64,000 bases of DNA from an uncultured Clostridia bacterium (GCA_947385955.1 CANDNA010000002.1:124001-188000), one strand, 5' to 3'. Positions 22,989 through 32,097 are shown, numbered from the stretch's first letter. Made by a program: numbers and translations. The notes: a model not told the origin generated them from the letters alone.

Positions 22989-24530
22989 TTATCTTACAAT
23001 CAATATCTTATCCCCTGCCTTTAAGCTGTCTGTGGTCAGATGGTTGATCTCCCGGATCTGTTCCAGCGGTACATAATATTTCTTTCCCAGTCCCCACAGA
23101 TCATCCCCATCCTTTGCAATATACACCACAATCGTAGGCAGATCTTTGAGTATGTCCATATCCGGTTCCGAAATGGAAATATCCGCTATGGTTTCTTCTT
23201 CCGTGCTGCAGAATCCCAAAAGCCCGAATCCCAGAACTGCTTTAATATCAATTTCACTGCTGCTCAATGCCGTCACAGAAAGCTGTTCAATAACAGGTGC
23301 TATGTCATAATTGCACACTTCGCTGATGCCCGGTGTCTCCAGTACATACCGAAACGGCAGTTCACTTTTAAACGCTGCCAGCCCCTTTTCTTCGTTTGCA
23401 AGATAAATTGCTTCCACTGTCAGGGTTCCCGTCAGCTCGACACCGTCCTCCACAAGTGTCCTGTCATCAATCGACACTTCACCGCTGCTATGACAGATTT
23501 CCGTCATATCCGGTGCACCCGCCGGAAGTTTTACCTGTTCCGCCAGGCGGGTGCGTCCCGATGTCCGCAGCATCAGCCGGCTGAACATGCCCTGCTTCCC
23601 AATGGCCCTCACTTCTTTGGATACCCCATACACATCCTTAAGGGCCTCAATCTGTTCTTCTTCATACAGCTTGACATCCAGATCCAGCACAAGATCCAGA
23701 CATACCACCCGCTCTTCTCCGTCAAAATCACTTCTGGCTTCGGCTTCGCTGTGGCTGATATGCCAGGAAATATCCGGAATCATCGTTTCCCTGCTGCCCT
23801 GACACTCTATAATCTCCCGGAACGGTATGATCTTTTCCAGACATTTTACCGGCCTCTCCTCTCCTTCTCCCTCATACAGTATAAAAACCTGAATCTCGCC
23901 CTGTGCGGCAATCTGCTCATTCAATGCCTCAAAGGTCATACCGGAGATCCGTATTTCTTCCCAGATGATTTCAAAAATATTGGGGTAACTCTGCGGCATC
24001 TCGATTTCCTCTTTGAACCGCAGGATATCTTTTTTCAAGATAGCGATTTCCGTCAGGCACAGCAGATTTTTTTTGGTTTCCACCGGCTCATCATGATACA
24101 GCTCCACCGCAATTTCCTCATCATAGAGTTCCTCTACGGAAAGCGTCAGAGAAATCAACGCATGCACACTTAATTTTCGGGAATTGATCATATCAATGCT
24201 CAGATCTTCCAGGTCAGATGCCGCTTCCACATTGTCCCCGCTCTTTACCCCGTCCATATAGACCTGCTCTTCAAAGGGAAGCTGTCCGTCCATACGGCTT
24301 ACTGTCCCCTCCTCCGTCCGGTAGAGAATCCAGAGTTCCAGCTTCCCCTTTACATTGGCATGATCTTCCGCAGGCTTGATTTCTTCTATGACCACCTTGC
24401 CCCTCTGCAGGATAATCCGTTCCATGTCCGGTTTCTGATCCGGCACATTTCTGTCATCCTCCAGGGTAATCTGTGTGGAAGCCCTGCACTTTATGCGATC
24501 CATATGTATTGTTTTCTTCATTAATTCCAT
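22989..24530 (-). CDS. DUF3794 repeat protein with C-terminal LysM domain
   Basis: The 513-residue protein has repeated DUF3794-like beta domains: an N-terminal one (DQKPDMERIILQRGKVVIEE), a middle one (QVKLPAGAPDMTEICHSSGE) and the linking strands, then a LysM module at about 466-513 (DDLWGLGKKYYVPLEQIREIN). LysM binds peptidoglycan, and DUF3794 proteins of Clostridia are associated with the spore surface or envelope (recollection). There is no signal peptide, which suits a spore-coat-type protein assembled from the cytoplasm. The ATG at 24530 has GGGAGGT seven bases upstream, and this site lies inside a hairpin. It follows pyrD by 53 bases. Confidence 0.88.
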   Translation of the reverse strand: MELMKKTIHMDRIKCRASTQITLEDDRNVPDQKPDMERIILQRGKVVIEEIKPAEDHANVKGKLELWILYRTEEGTVSRMDGQLPFEEQVYMDGVKSGDNVEAASDLEDLSIDMINSRKLSVHALISLTLSVEELYDEEIAVELYHDEPVETKKNLLCLTEIAILKKDILRFKEEIEMPQSYPNIFEIIWEEIRISGMTFEALNEQIAAQGEIQVFILYEGEGEERPVKCLEKIIPFREIIECQGSRETMIPDISWHISHSEAEARSDFDGEERVVCLDLVLDLDVKLYEEEQIEALKDVYGVSKEVRAIGKQGMFSRLMLRTSGRTRLAEQVKLPAGAPDMTEICHSSGEVSIDDRTLVEDGVELTGTLTVEAIYLANEEKGLAAFKSELPFRYVLETPGISEVCNYDIAPVIEQLSVTALSSSEIDIKAVLGFGLLGFCSTEEETIADISISEPDMDILKDLPTIVVYIAKDGDDLWGLGKKYYVPLEQIREINHLTTDSLKAGDKILIVR

Positions 24531-24537
24531 CAAAAAT

Positions 24538-24580
24538 ACCTCCCTGCATCTCCTTACACTAAGGTATGACACAGGGAGGT
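24538..24580 (-). promoter_or_regulatory. hairpin burying the Shine-Dalgarno of the DUF3794 gene
   Basis: ACCTCCCTG (24538-24546 on the plus strand) is an exact 9-bp complement of CAGGGAGGT (24572-24580), with an inner CCTTA/TAAGG stem (24552-24564). On the mRNA the 3' arm is the ribosome-binding site GGGAGGT and it is followed by ATTTTTG, so the same structure could act as a terminator for pyrD. Confidence 0.65.
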
Positions 24581-24583
24581 TCT

Positions 24584-25489
24584 TTATGACTGGACGCAGC
24601 CGATTATCTCATGGATATCCGTTACGCCATTCTGTCTCATCCAGTTTTCCATGCCGTCCAGCACCTTTATCGTGGCACAGGGATCCACAAAATTGGCGGC
24701 GCCCACACTGACTGCCGTCGCACCTGCCATCAGAAATTCAATGGCATCTTCACCGCTCATAATACCGCCCATCCCGATAATCGGGATCCGGACAGCCTGG
24801 GCACACTGATATACCATCCGCACCGCAACCGGTTTGATGGCCGGGCCGGACAGGCCGCCGGTCCGGTTCGCCAGCGCAAAGCTGCGTCTGGCAATGTCGA
24901 TTTTCATGCCCGTCAGCGTATTGATCAGTGACAGGGCATCGGCTCCTGCCGCCTCCGCCGCTCTCGCCATTTCTGTGATGTCTGTCACATTGGGACTCAG
25001 CTTCATGATCACCGGCTGACGGGCTTTCTGTTTGATCTGAGAAGTAATATCATACAGGCAGTCCGCATCCTGCCCAAATGCAATTGCCCCTTCCTTTACA
25101 TTGGGACAGGAAACATTGATTTCCAGCAGATCCGCTCTGGTATCTCCCAGTCGTTCCACCACTTCCAGATATTCTTCTACCGTTTTCCCGCACACATTGA
25201 CAATGATCTTCGTATCATACTGCGCCAGAAAGGGCAGATCACGTTCCATAAAAACAGCAATCCCCGGATTCTGCAGACCAATGGCATTCAGCATCCCCCC
25301 GTACACCTCCGCAATCCGGGGTGTGGGGTTGCCCGGCCAGGGATCAGCCGCCACCCCTTTGGTCACCACCGCCCCCAGTCTGCCGATCTCCACAAATTCT
25401 CCATATTCCATACCGGAGCCAAAAGTACCGGAGGCCGTCATCACCGGATTTTGAAAAGTGACCCCCGCTATCGTTACTTCCGTTTTCAT
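24584..25489 (-). CDS. pyrD: dihydroorotate dehydrogenase, type 1B catalytic subunit
   Basis: It oxidises dihydroorotate to orotate with FMN in pyrimidine synthesis and passes electrons to PyrK. The 301 residues show GVTFQNPVMTASGTFGSG at the N-terminus, the catalytic Cys in INVSCPNVKEG (about 126-136), LSPNVTDI and the FMN phosphate motif GMGGIMSGEDAIEFLMAGA. The ATGA overlap with pyrK (25486-25489) indicates coupled translation of the two subunits. Type 1B is indicated by the Cys base and the adjacent pyrK. Confidence 0.95.
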   Translation of the reverse strand: MKTEVTIAGVTFQNPVMTASGTFGSGMEYGEFVEIGRLGAVVTKGVAADPWPGNPTPRIAEVYGGMLNAIGLQNPGIAVFMERDLPFLAQYDTKIIVNVCGKTVEEYLEVVERLGDTRADLLEINVSCPNVKEGAIAFGQDADCLYDITSQIKQKARQPVIMKLSPNVTDITEMARAAEAAGADALSLINTLTGMKIDIARRSFALANRTGGLSGPAIKPVAVRMVYQCAQAVRIPIIGMGGIMSGEDAIEFLMAGATAVSVGAANFVDPCATIKVLDGMENWMRQNGVTDIHEIIGCVQS

Positions 25490-26265
25490 CCTATGTCCAC
25501 CTCGCTCGCCTCAAACACCGGCCCTTCTGTACAAATCCTGGCATTCTTCACATGAGAGTGGGCATCCTTCCGGGTTGTTTTACACACGCAGCCCAGACAG
25601 GCCCCCACGCCGCAGGCCATCCGCTCTTCCAGGGAAAGGTACGCCGGAATGCCTTTTTGTACGGCATACTGCTTCACTGCCCGCAGCATGGGCATAGGCC
25701 CGCAGGCATAAATCACATCCCCTTCCAGTCTATGCACCGTAAGAGCGTCCATCACATTCCCCCGGACCCCCACGCTGCCATCTTCTGTGGCCGCATAAAA
25801 AGGGCCGCACTTCTCCAGATCTTCCTGCAGGAACAGATGCCCGTCCCGATAACCGGCCAGAATCACCTTTTCTCCCGGCAGCTCTCCTGCCAGTTGCAGC
25901 AGCGGGGGAATGCCGATGCCTCCGCCCAGTAAAACCGCCCGTTTTCCTTCTGCCGCCAGAAGGGGAAACCCATTTCCCAAAGGCCCCATCAGTGCAATGT
26001 CCTCTCCCGCCTCATATCCGGAAAATTCTTTTGTCCCTTTTCCGGCAACGCGGTAAACGATGCGCAGCCGTCCGGCTTCCTTTTGGGCCTGACAGATGCT
26101 GATAGGCCTGGGCAATATGGTACTTTCCGCCCTGGGATAAATCATAACAAACTGTCCCGGCGCCGCCTGATGCGCCAGCTTTGTTTCTATCCACATATCA
26201 AAAATGCCCGGTATCAGTTCTTTCTGGGAAATTACCGTTCCGACTTCTTTTCTCTTTCGTTCCAT
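25486..26265 (-). CDS. pyrK: dihydroorotate dehydrogenase electron-transfer subunit
   Basis: It is the 259-residue FAD/[2Fe-2S] partner that couples PyrD to NAD+. A ferredoxin-reductase-like FAD region (LPRPISICQAQ, about 50-60) and NAD-binding GGGIGIPPLLQLA precede the iron-sulfur cysteines in MACGVGACLGCVCKT and ARICTEGP near residues 218-248. All four cysteines are present. It lies 13 bases after pyrC and overlaps pyrD by 4 bp. Confidence 0.95.
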   Translation of the reverse strand: MERKRKEVGTVISQKELIPGIFDMWIETKLAHQAAPGQFVMIYPRAESTILPRPISICQAQKEAGRLRIVYRVAGKGTKEFSGYEAGEDIALMGPLGNGFPLLAAEGKRAVLLGGGIGIPPLLQLAGELPGEKVILAGYRDGHLFLQEDLEKCGPFYAATEDGSVGVRGNVMDALTVHRLEGDVIYACGPMPMLRAVKQYAVQKGIPAYLSLEERMACGVGACLGCVCKTTRKDAHSHVKNARICTEGPVFEASEVDIG

Positions 26266-26278
26266 GCCCGTTCCTTTC

Positions 26279-27586
26279 TTATTCTGCCTGTTCCTGATAT
26301 ACCGGCCTGCCGCCGCAGATCGTTGCTTTTACCTTTCCCGTCAACTCCATTCCCAGAAAAGGAGAATTGCAGGAACGGGAAGCAAACCCGTCTACCGGAA
26401 AACGCTCTGATGCATCAAATAAAACCAGATCCGCCGGTCCTCCTTCCCGCAGATATCCTCTTTCCAGTCCATACAGTCTGGCCGGATTCCACGTCATCTT
26501 TTCAAGAAGTGACATAAGTGTCAGATATCCCGGTTCCACCAGATACGTGATCCCCACCGCCAGCGCTGTCTCCAGGCCAATGATCCCGCTGGGCGCCTCT
26601 GTAAGGGGCTTTGCCTTTTCCTCTCTGCTGTGAGGAGCATGATCCGTGGCAATCAAATCAATCGTTCCGTCCCGCAGCCCTTCTATGATCGCAAGCCTGT
26701 CCTCCTCTTCCCGCAGCGGCGGATTCATCTTGGCCAGTGTACCATACCGGATAGCTGCATTTTCATTGAGGGCTATATGATGGGGCGTGGCTTCCGCACA
26801 GACCCGGATTCCCTTCCTTTTTCCCTGGCGTACCAGTCCCACCGCTTCTTTTGTGCTGATATGCTGAATCAGAATCGTGGCGCCGGTTTCTTCCGCCAGC
26901 CGGATATCCCGCTCCACCATCGTGATTTCCGCCTGCCGGGAAGCGCCCCCAATGCCATAATACGCCGAGGCTGAACCGGCATGGATACCCGGATTGACAA
27001 TACAGGCCGGATCCTCCTCATGAAAACTCAGTACCGTTCCCAGTCTGGCCGCCTCCTGCATGGCACGCTTTGCCACATTTTCATCCAGCAGCGGTATCCC
27101 GTCATCGGTAAATCCTGCGGCCCCGGCCGCCAGCAGCCTTTCCATATCGGTCAGCTCCCGGCCCTGCTGCCCCCTGGTCACGGTACAGCAGCTTTCCACA
27201 TGGATTCCTGTTTTCCGGCCTTTCTCCAGTACATAGGCAAGTGTTTCGGCATTGTCTACTGCCGGTTTCGTATTGGCCATCAATACCACTGTGGTAAATC
27301 CGCCCTTTGCCGCCGCCCTGCTGCCGCTCTCGATATCTTCCTTATAGAGAAAACCCGGATCCCGAAAATGTACATGTACATCCACAAGTCCCGGCGCTAC
27401 CGTCAGCCCCGCAGCATCCCAGACCTGCGTTTCACAGTCCTGCTTTAAGTCCTCCCAGCTATGTCCGTCCCCCATACGCAGGATCCGGTCATCTTCTATC
27501 AGGATATCCAGCTTTTCCTCCCGTCCTGATGCGGGGTCTGTCACACAGCCGTTTTTTATGAAAAGTCTCTTATGTTCCTTACTCAT
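26279..27586 (-). CDS. pyrC: dihydroorotase
   Basis: It cyclises carbamoyl-aspartate to dihydroorotate; the 435-residue protein is a class I amidohydrolase. The metal motif DVHVHFRDPG (about 68-77), the Asp-Gly-Asp-like GFTDDGIPL loop, HHIALNE and ATDHAPHSREEK (about 300) are all present. I chose the ATG at 27586, which makes a 4-bp ATGA overlap with the preceding hypothetical gene; a start five codons earlier is possible. With pyrK and pyrD it forms a partial pyrimidine operon; pyrB, pyrE and pyrF are not in the window. Confidence 0.94.
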   Translation of the reverse strand: MSKEHKRLFIKNGCVTDPASGREEKLDILIEDDRILRMGDGHSWEDLKQDCETQVWDAAGLTVAPGLVDVHVHFRDPGFLYKEDIESGSRAAAKGGFTTVVLMANTKPAVDNAETLAYVLEKGRKTGIHVESCCTVTRGQQGRELTDMERLLAAGAAGFTDDGIPLLDENVAKRAMQEAARLGTVLSFHEEDPACIVNPGIHAGSASAYYGIGGASRQAEITMVERDIRLAEETGATILIQHISTKEAVGLVRQGKRKGIRVCAEATPHHIALNENAAIRYGTLAKMNPPLREEEDRLAIIEGLRDGTIDLIATDHAPHSREEKAKPLTEAPSGIIGLETALAVGITYLVEPGYLTLMSLLEKMTWNPARLYGLERGYLREGGPADLVLFDASERFPVDGFASRSCNSPFLGMELTGKVKATICGGRPVYQEQAE

Positions 27587-28236
27587 TCCAGCAATCCCCA
27601 TTCTCTGCGCAGCTTCTGATAGGTATTCGGTCCGCCGCCCACACCATTGTTATTGGCGCTCCATCTGCCCGGGCCATACAGTCTGTCTTCGGCCCCTGCA
27701 ATATCCCGGAGCACATCACTGACAGCCTCCAGCACACTTTCCGGATGCGCATGTATCCCATATTCCACCAATACCGCATCTCCCACCGGGATCTTCTGCA
27801 GCTCTTTGCTGTCCACATGGTAATAAGGGTGCTCATTCCCGATAGACAGGTAGACCCGGTATGTATGGCCGCTGAAATACAGACAGGCAAACCTGCCGCC
27901 GCTCTGATGCAGCACCAGTGCAGTCTCATAGGGCTGATAAACGGTTTTTTTCAGCCGTTTCACATAAGTACCCTCTCCCTGAAGCTGAAACTCTATGGCC
28001 AGCCATCTCAGTTCCCCATCCAGCAGCCTTTGCACCACATTTCTGATCTCATCCTCATTCAGCTCTTCCCTGGTGCGGCAGAACTCCTCTCCTGCCTCCT
28101 GGAAACGGATCCGCTGCAGCGGCCCCATATCGATACGCAGTTCTTTTGTCAGTCTGCTGCCTGTTTTCTCTCGTTTCTCACCTTTTTGCCCAAACAGCGA
28201 AAGGATTTTTTTCCATAGTTTTTCAAATCGTTTCAT
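27583..28236 (-). CDS. hypothetical protein upstream of pyrC
   Basis: The 217-residue protein starts with a very basic stretch (MKRFEKLWKKILSLFGQKGEK) followed by a soluble alpha/beta part. Visible segments are QLQGEGTYVKRLKKTVYQPY, FACLYFSGHTYRVYLSIGNE and a C-terminal GPGRWSANNNGVGGGPNTYQ. No family is recognised. I chose the ATG at 28236 with GGTGGA upstream; a GTG 12 bases earlier is possible. It is translationally coupled to pyrC by an ATGA overlap, which suggests co-expression, but I see no link to pyrimidine chemistry. Confidence 0.72.
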   Translation of the reverse strand: MKRFEKLWKKILSLFGQKGEKREKTGSRLTKELRIDMGPLQRIRFQEAGEEFCRTREELNEDEIRNVVQRLLDGELRWLAIEFQLQGEGTYVKRLKKTVYQPYETALVLHQSGGRFACLYFSGHTYRVYLSIGNEHPYYHVDSKELQKIPVGDAVLVEYGIHAHPESVLEAVSDVLRDIAGAEDRLYGPGRWSANNNGVGGGPNTYQKLRREWGLLE

Positions 28237-28265
28237 CGTTATTTCCACCCATTATATAAAAAACA

Positions 28266-28739
28266 TTATTCAAATACAACTGTCTTATCCAGTTTTTCCA
28301 GTTTCACCACAATGTATGGATAAGACGGGCTTTCCTTTTTGGTTTCTCCTGCTGACGGGCCCAGCAGATTGGTGTGTACATAGATTGCATTGTCTGTTTC
28401 ATACAGCTCTGTTACGGAAATGCTGTACCCTCCGGTGGGCTGACGGCCATATCCCACACATATGTACAGCTCGTTTTCATCGGCAAACGTCAGGCGGAAA
28501 CTTTCCCCCTTTTTCTCTTCCATCATCTGTTTCAGCTCTTGGGGAAGCTGTTCCTCTGACAGTACCGTAAATTTCAGATCATTCAGCTTCTGTGTTTTAT
28601 CCTGTGCCTTACCGCAGCCTGCCACAGCCACTGCCAGAGCCAGGACCAGCAGAATCTGCAGAAAACGGCTGCTTATCGTCCGCCCTTCCCAAAAGGCCGC
28701 ATGCAGCCAATTACGGGCAAAGTCCATCCCTTGTTTCAT
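28266..28739 (-). CDS. lipoprotein with PrcB-like C-terminal domain
   Basis: The 157-residue protein has an unusually long N-terminus: about 25 polar residues before the hydrophobic core and Cys42 (AVAGCGK) as likely lipidation site. The C-terminal part, YGRQPTGGYSISVTELYET and GETKKESPSYPYIVVKLEK, matches the PrcB_C domain first described with Treponema dentilisin and common in Clostridia. The domain may help assemble or anchor extracellular proteins. It is the first gene of the run leading into pyrC. Its ribosome site is weak (TGGAAA). Confidence 0.72.
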   Translation of the reverse strand: MKQGMDFARNWLHAAFWEGRTISSRFLQILLVLALAVAVAGCGKAQDKTQKLNDLKFTVLSEEQLPQELKQMMEEKKGESFRLTFADENELYICVGYGRQPTGGYSISVTELYETDNAIYVHTNLLGPSAGETKKESPSYPYIVVKLEKLDKTVVFE

Positions 28740-28825
28740 TTTCCATCATCCAATAGGGTTTTGTAACCAATATATGTAAGAAACAACAGAATTATGACCC
28801 GGCCTGTCTATTTTGTCCCGTTTCT

Positions 28826-28855
28826 AAATATACAAATTAGCCTTTCTGTATATTT
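28826..28855. repeat. perfect 9-bp inverted repeat in the prcB/plsC divergent region
   Basis: AAATATACA (28826-28834) and TGTATATTT (28847-28855) are exact complements separated by 12 bases. The region lies between divergent genes, upstream of the plsC promoter, and the repeat could be an operator. No matching regulator is apparent. Confidence 0.45.
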
Positions 28856-28870
28856 ATAATTTCGAATCCG

Positions 28871-28899
28871 TTGCACATCCTCCCTCTCTTGGATATAAT
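28871..28899 (+). promoter_or_regulatory. sigma-A promoter of plsC
   Basis: TTGCAC (28871-28876), a 17-base spacer and TATAAT (28894-28899). It decides the plsC start, since an upstream in-frame ATG at 28871 lies inside the -35 box. The short leader contains a GGGCT/AGCCC hairpin. Confidence 0.82.
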
Positions 28900-28939
28900 A
28901 ATAAAGGGCTGTAAGCCCCGTAGTACAAGGAGGTTTTTC

Positions 28940-29674
28940 ATGATTCGTTTTCTGCTTACATCATCATTTGTTATCCTGTTTTTGGTTTTCAGCATTCCGA
29001 TTCTGATTCTGGAATGGATTATAGGAAAATACAATCCCGGATTGAAAAACAGAACCACGCAGGCAATGGTAAAATGGGCCTTCCGCGGCTGTTCCATTCT
29101 GGCCGGCGTATCTCTGGAGGTGATTGGCAGAGAGCATCTCCCGGAAGAAGGAGCGGTTCTTTATGTGGGGAATCACAGCAGTTATTTTGACATTGTGCTG
29201 ACCTATCTGTGCTTTCCCCGTCCTACAGGCTATGTGGCGAAAGCAGAGATGAGCAAACTGCCCCTGCTTTCCATCTGGATGAAAAACATTCACTGCCTGT
29301 TTCTGGACAGAGACAATATCAAAGAAGGGATGAAGGCCATCCTGAAGGGAATCGAAGAACTGAAGTCTGGTATTTCCATCTGTATTTTCCCGGAAGGAAC
29401 CCGCAATACCAGCCCGGACATCATTCTTCCGTTCCGGGAAGGGAGCTTTCGTATGGCGGAAAAAGCCAAATGCCCGATCATCCCTGTCAGCATCAACAAT
29501 TCCAGCGCTGTCTGGGAAGCCCATCTGCCCGCTATGAAAAAAGCACATGTTATTATTGAATTCGGAGCACCCATCCATCTGGAAGAGCTTTCCAGAGAGG
29601 AACGGAAATTTCTGGGCGCTCACACGCGGAAAACCATTCAGGCCATGTATGATAAAAATAAAAAACTGATTTAA
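28940..29674 (+). CDS. plsC: 1-acyl-sn-glycerol-3-phosphate acyltransferase
   Basis: It adds the second acyl chain to lysophosphatidate at the membrane to make phosphatidic acid. The 244-residue protein has an N-terminal hydrophobic segment (about 3-27), then the HX4D catalytic motif NHSSYFD (about 81-87), the FLDRDN block and the FPEGTRNTS substrate motif (about 156-164). The ATG at 28940 has AAGGAGG seven bases upstream. Its TAA overlaps the murF stop codon from the opposite strand (29671-29674). Confidence 0.93.
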   Translation: MIRFLLTSSFVILFLVFSIPILILEWIIGKYNPGLKNRTTQAMVKWAFRGCSILAGVSLEVIGREHLPEEGAVLYVGNHSSYFDIVLTYLCFPRPTGYVAKAEMSKLPLLSIWMKNIHCLFLDRDNIKEGMKAILKGIEELKSGISICIFPEGTRNTSPDIILPFREGSFRMAEKAKCPIIPVSINNSSAVWEAHLPAMKKAHVIIEFGAPIHLEELSREERKFLGAHTRKTIQAMYDKNKKLI

Positions 29675-31059
29675 TTTTCTTTTAAAGCCTCCACAATGGA
29701 CGAAAATCCCATGCTGTGAGAGGCTTTAATCAGTACAGTGGCCCCTTCAGGGATCAGTCCTCCGTTGGCCAGTTTATCCAGCAGCGCCTCTCTTGTCTCA
29801 TAATACTGAACAAAGGTATTGCTTAATGTTTTACTCTTCGCTTTGCAGGCGCCCTGATACATAAATCTGGCCAGGCGCCCCACACAGATCAATCCGGTCA
29901 GATGCTTCTGCACCGCATAAGCGCCCACTTCTTTATGAAACTTTCCTTCTTTTTCTCCCAGTTCGCCCATATCTCCCAGAATGGCAACTGTCCTGCCTCC
30001 GGCTTCGGCCAGCATATCCAACGCCGCACGCACGGACATAGGGTTGGCATTATAGCAGTCGTCAATCAGGGTCATCCCCTTCCCCTCTATGATATTGCTG
30101 CGCCCGTTAACCGGTCTGACAGAGGCAATCCCCTCTGTAATTTCCTGCCTGGTCAGCCCGAACTGCTCGGCAATCGCTGTGGCCGCCAGTGCATTCCTGA
30201 CCATATGCTCACCGGGCAGAGCAATCTTGACAGGAAAACTGTCCGTCCCCGTATGAATCACCGCACGGCTGCCATTCAACCCATCGTATACGATCTCATC
30301 TGCATAATATGCATTCCTGTGATGCATGCCAAACGTAACCGGCCTTCTGTTTTTGACTTTCTCGACATTCCGCAGCATATCGTCGTCCCCATTCACATAG
30401 ACCCGGCCATACTCCTGCATATATTCGAAGATTTCAGATTTTGCCTGCAATACGCCTTCTCTGGTTTTCAGAAATTCCAGATGGCATTCTCCGATGTTGG
30501 TCAGGACACACACATCCGGCTGCACCATCCGGCTTAAACGGCGCATTTCTCCGAAATGATTGATTCCCATTTCCACCACTGCGATTTCATGCTCTCTGCG
30601 TATCCGCAGAAGTGTCAACGGCACACCGATTTCATTGTTGTAATTTCCTTCCGTTTTCAGAACACGGTATTTGCGGGCCAGTACGCCTGCGATAAATTCC
30701 TTTGTGCTGGTCTTTCCCACACTGCCGGTAATTCCGATGATCGGAATATGCAGCAGGCTCCGATAGGCGCCCGCCACTTCCTTCAACGCCTGAAAAGAAT
30801 CCCTGACCAAAATAAAATTGCCGGAAACCCCTTCCGGTATCTGTTCACAAATCACGCACAGAGCGCCTTTCTGCAGCACTTCACCGATAAAGCTGTGCCC
30901 ATCCACACGCTCTCCCTTTGCGGCAATAAAGCAAAAACCGGCCTCTGCCTGACGGGAATCCAATACCACACCCGCCACCTCTTTCTTTCGGTCCGCTTCC
31001 GCACCCCGGTATATCCCGCCGCACGCCTGTGCAATTCGTTCCAGTGTCAAATTCTCCAT
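29671..31059 (-). CDS. murF: UDP-N-acetylmuramoyl-tripeptide--D-alanyl-D-alanine ligase
   Basis: It adds D-Ala-D-Ala to the peptidoglycan precursor in the cytoplasm. The 462-residue Mur ligase has an N-terminal UDP-binding domain (VVLDSRQAEAGFCFIAAKGE), the ATP loop GITGSVGKTSTKEF (about 109-122), the second-domain phrase EGNYNNEIGVPLTLL and the C-terminal DDCYNANPMSVRAAL. It lies 3 bases after ddl, whose product it uses. This ddl-murF order is common in Firmicutes. Confidence 0.95.
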   Translation of the reverse strand: MENLTLERIAQACGGIYRGAEADRKKEVAGVVLDSRQAEAGFCFIAAKGERVDGHSFIGEVLQKGALCVICEQIPEGVSGNFILVRDSFQALKEVAGAYRSLLHIPIIGITGSVGKTSTKEFIAGVLARKYRVLKTEGNYNNEIGVPLTLLRIRREHEIAVVEMGINHFGEMRRLSRMVQPDVCVLTNIGECHLEFLKTREGVLQAKSEIFEYMQEYGRVYVNGDDDMLRNVEKVKNRRPVTFGMHHRNAYYADEIVYDGLNGSRAVIHTGTDSFPVKIALPGEHMVRNALAATAIAEQFGLTRQEITEGIASVRPVNGRSNIIEGKGMTLIDDCYNANPMSVRAALDMLAEAGGRTVAILGDMGELGEKEGKFHKEVGAYAVQKHLTGLICVGRLARFMYQGACKAKSKTLSNTFVQYYETREALLDKLANGGLIPEGATVLIKASHSMGFSSIVEALKEN

Positions 31060-31062
31060 ATC

Positions 31063-32097
31063 CTATTCCCTCTGCTTCCGAAGCGATACCTCAATCAGAT
31101 GTTCGCATAATGTTTCAAAATCCATCCCCTGCGCTGCCGCTTCCTGAGGCAGCAGAGATGTGGGGGTCATTCCCGGCAGTGTATTGGCCTCCAGGCAGAA
31201 AATCTCTCCCTGTTCATTCATCATAAAGTCCATACGTGCATAAGCCTGCAGGCGCAGCGCACGAAAGGCTCCCTCTGCTGCCTGACGCAGGCGCATCTCC
31301 GCCTCCCGGGGGATATCCGCAGGGCAGGTTTCTATCGTGCTGCCTGCCTGGTACTTGTTTTTATAGTCATAAAAGCCCTCAAGCGGTGCGATTTCAATCG
31401 CCGGCAGCGCTTTTCCTTCTATTACACCCACAGAAAATTCCCGTCCTTTGATATACTGTTCCACCAGAATCTCATTGTCATAGCGGTACGCTTCCTCTTT
31501 CGCAGCCGCATAGCCTGCCTGATCCTCACATATGTACACACCCACACTGGAACCGCCATTGCATACTTTTACCACACAGGGGAAAGAAACCTGACCGGGC
31601 TCCTCCTCTCCCCTTTTCATTGCGAAACTCCCGGGCGTTGGAATCTTGTTTTGCAGGAAAATTTCTTTTGTCAATGCCTTATCCATTGCAATGGCGCTGC
31701 CCACATAGCCGCTGCCCGTATAACGAATGCCCATCAGATCAAAAGCTGCCTGAATCCGGCCTGTTTCACCATCTCCGTGTATGGCCATAAATACAATATC
31801 TGCCTGTCTGCAGATCTCTATGACCTGAGGTCCGAAATATATGCTGCCTCCGTCCGGCCGCATGGCTTTGACGCTTTCCAGATCCGGATGCGTCATCATA
31901 ATCTCTGACATGCCTGCCCCGGTATCTCCGGACTGAGAAAAGAGTTCTTCTCCGATCTCCCCTTCATACCCCAGATATACATCCAGCAGCATCACCTGAT
32001 GACCTTTCCTGCAAAGCGCCTGATAAATCATGGAACCGGAAGAAAGGGACACATCTCTTTCCGTACTGATTCCGCCTGTTAAAACAACGATTTTCAT
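31063..32097 (-). CDS. ddl: D-alanine--D-alanine ligase
   Basis: It makes D-Ala-D-Ala for MurF. The 344-residue ATP-grasp enzyme has the N-terminal GGISTERDVSLSSG, central HGDGETGRIQAAFDLMGIRY (about 110-129), the ATP-binding phrase FPCVVKVCNGGSSVGVYI and the catalytic loop EANTLPGMTPTSLLPQEA. All standard motifs are present. GGGGAGGATG lies upstream of the ATG. Confidence 0.95.
   Translation of the reverse strand: MKIVVLTGGISTERDVSLSSGSMIYQALCRKGHQVMLLDVYLGYEGEIGEELFSQSGDTGAGMSEIMMTHPDLESVKAMRPDGGSIYFGPQVIEICRQADIVFMAIHGDGETGRIQAAFDLMGIRYTGSGYVGSAIAMDKALTKEIFLQNKIPTPGSFAMKRGEEEPGQVSFPCVVKVCNGGSSVGVYICEDQAGYAAAKEEAYRYDNEILVEQYIKGREFSVGVIEGKALPAIEIAPLEGFYDYKNKYQAGSTIETCPADIPREAEMRLRQAAEGAFRALRLQAYARMDFMMNEQGEIFCLEANTLPGMTPTSLLPQEAAAQGMDFETLCEHLIEVSLRKQRE

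Noticed and set aside
24825-24838. CAACCGGTTTGA in pyrD as a LacI operator
   Set aside because: It is inside conserved pyrD coding sequence, far from the regulated genes, with mismatched flanks.
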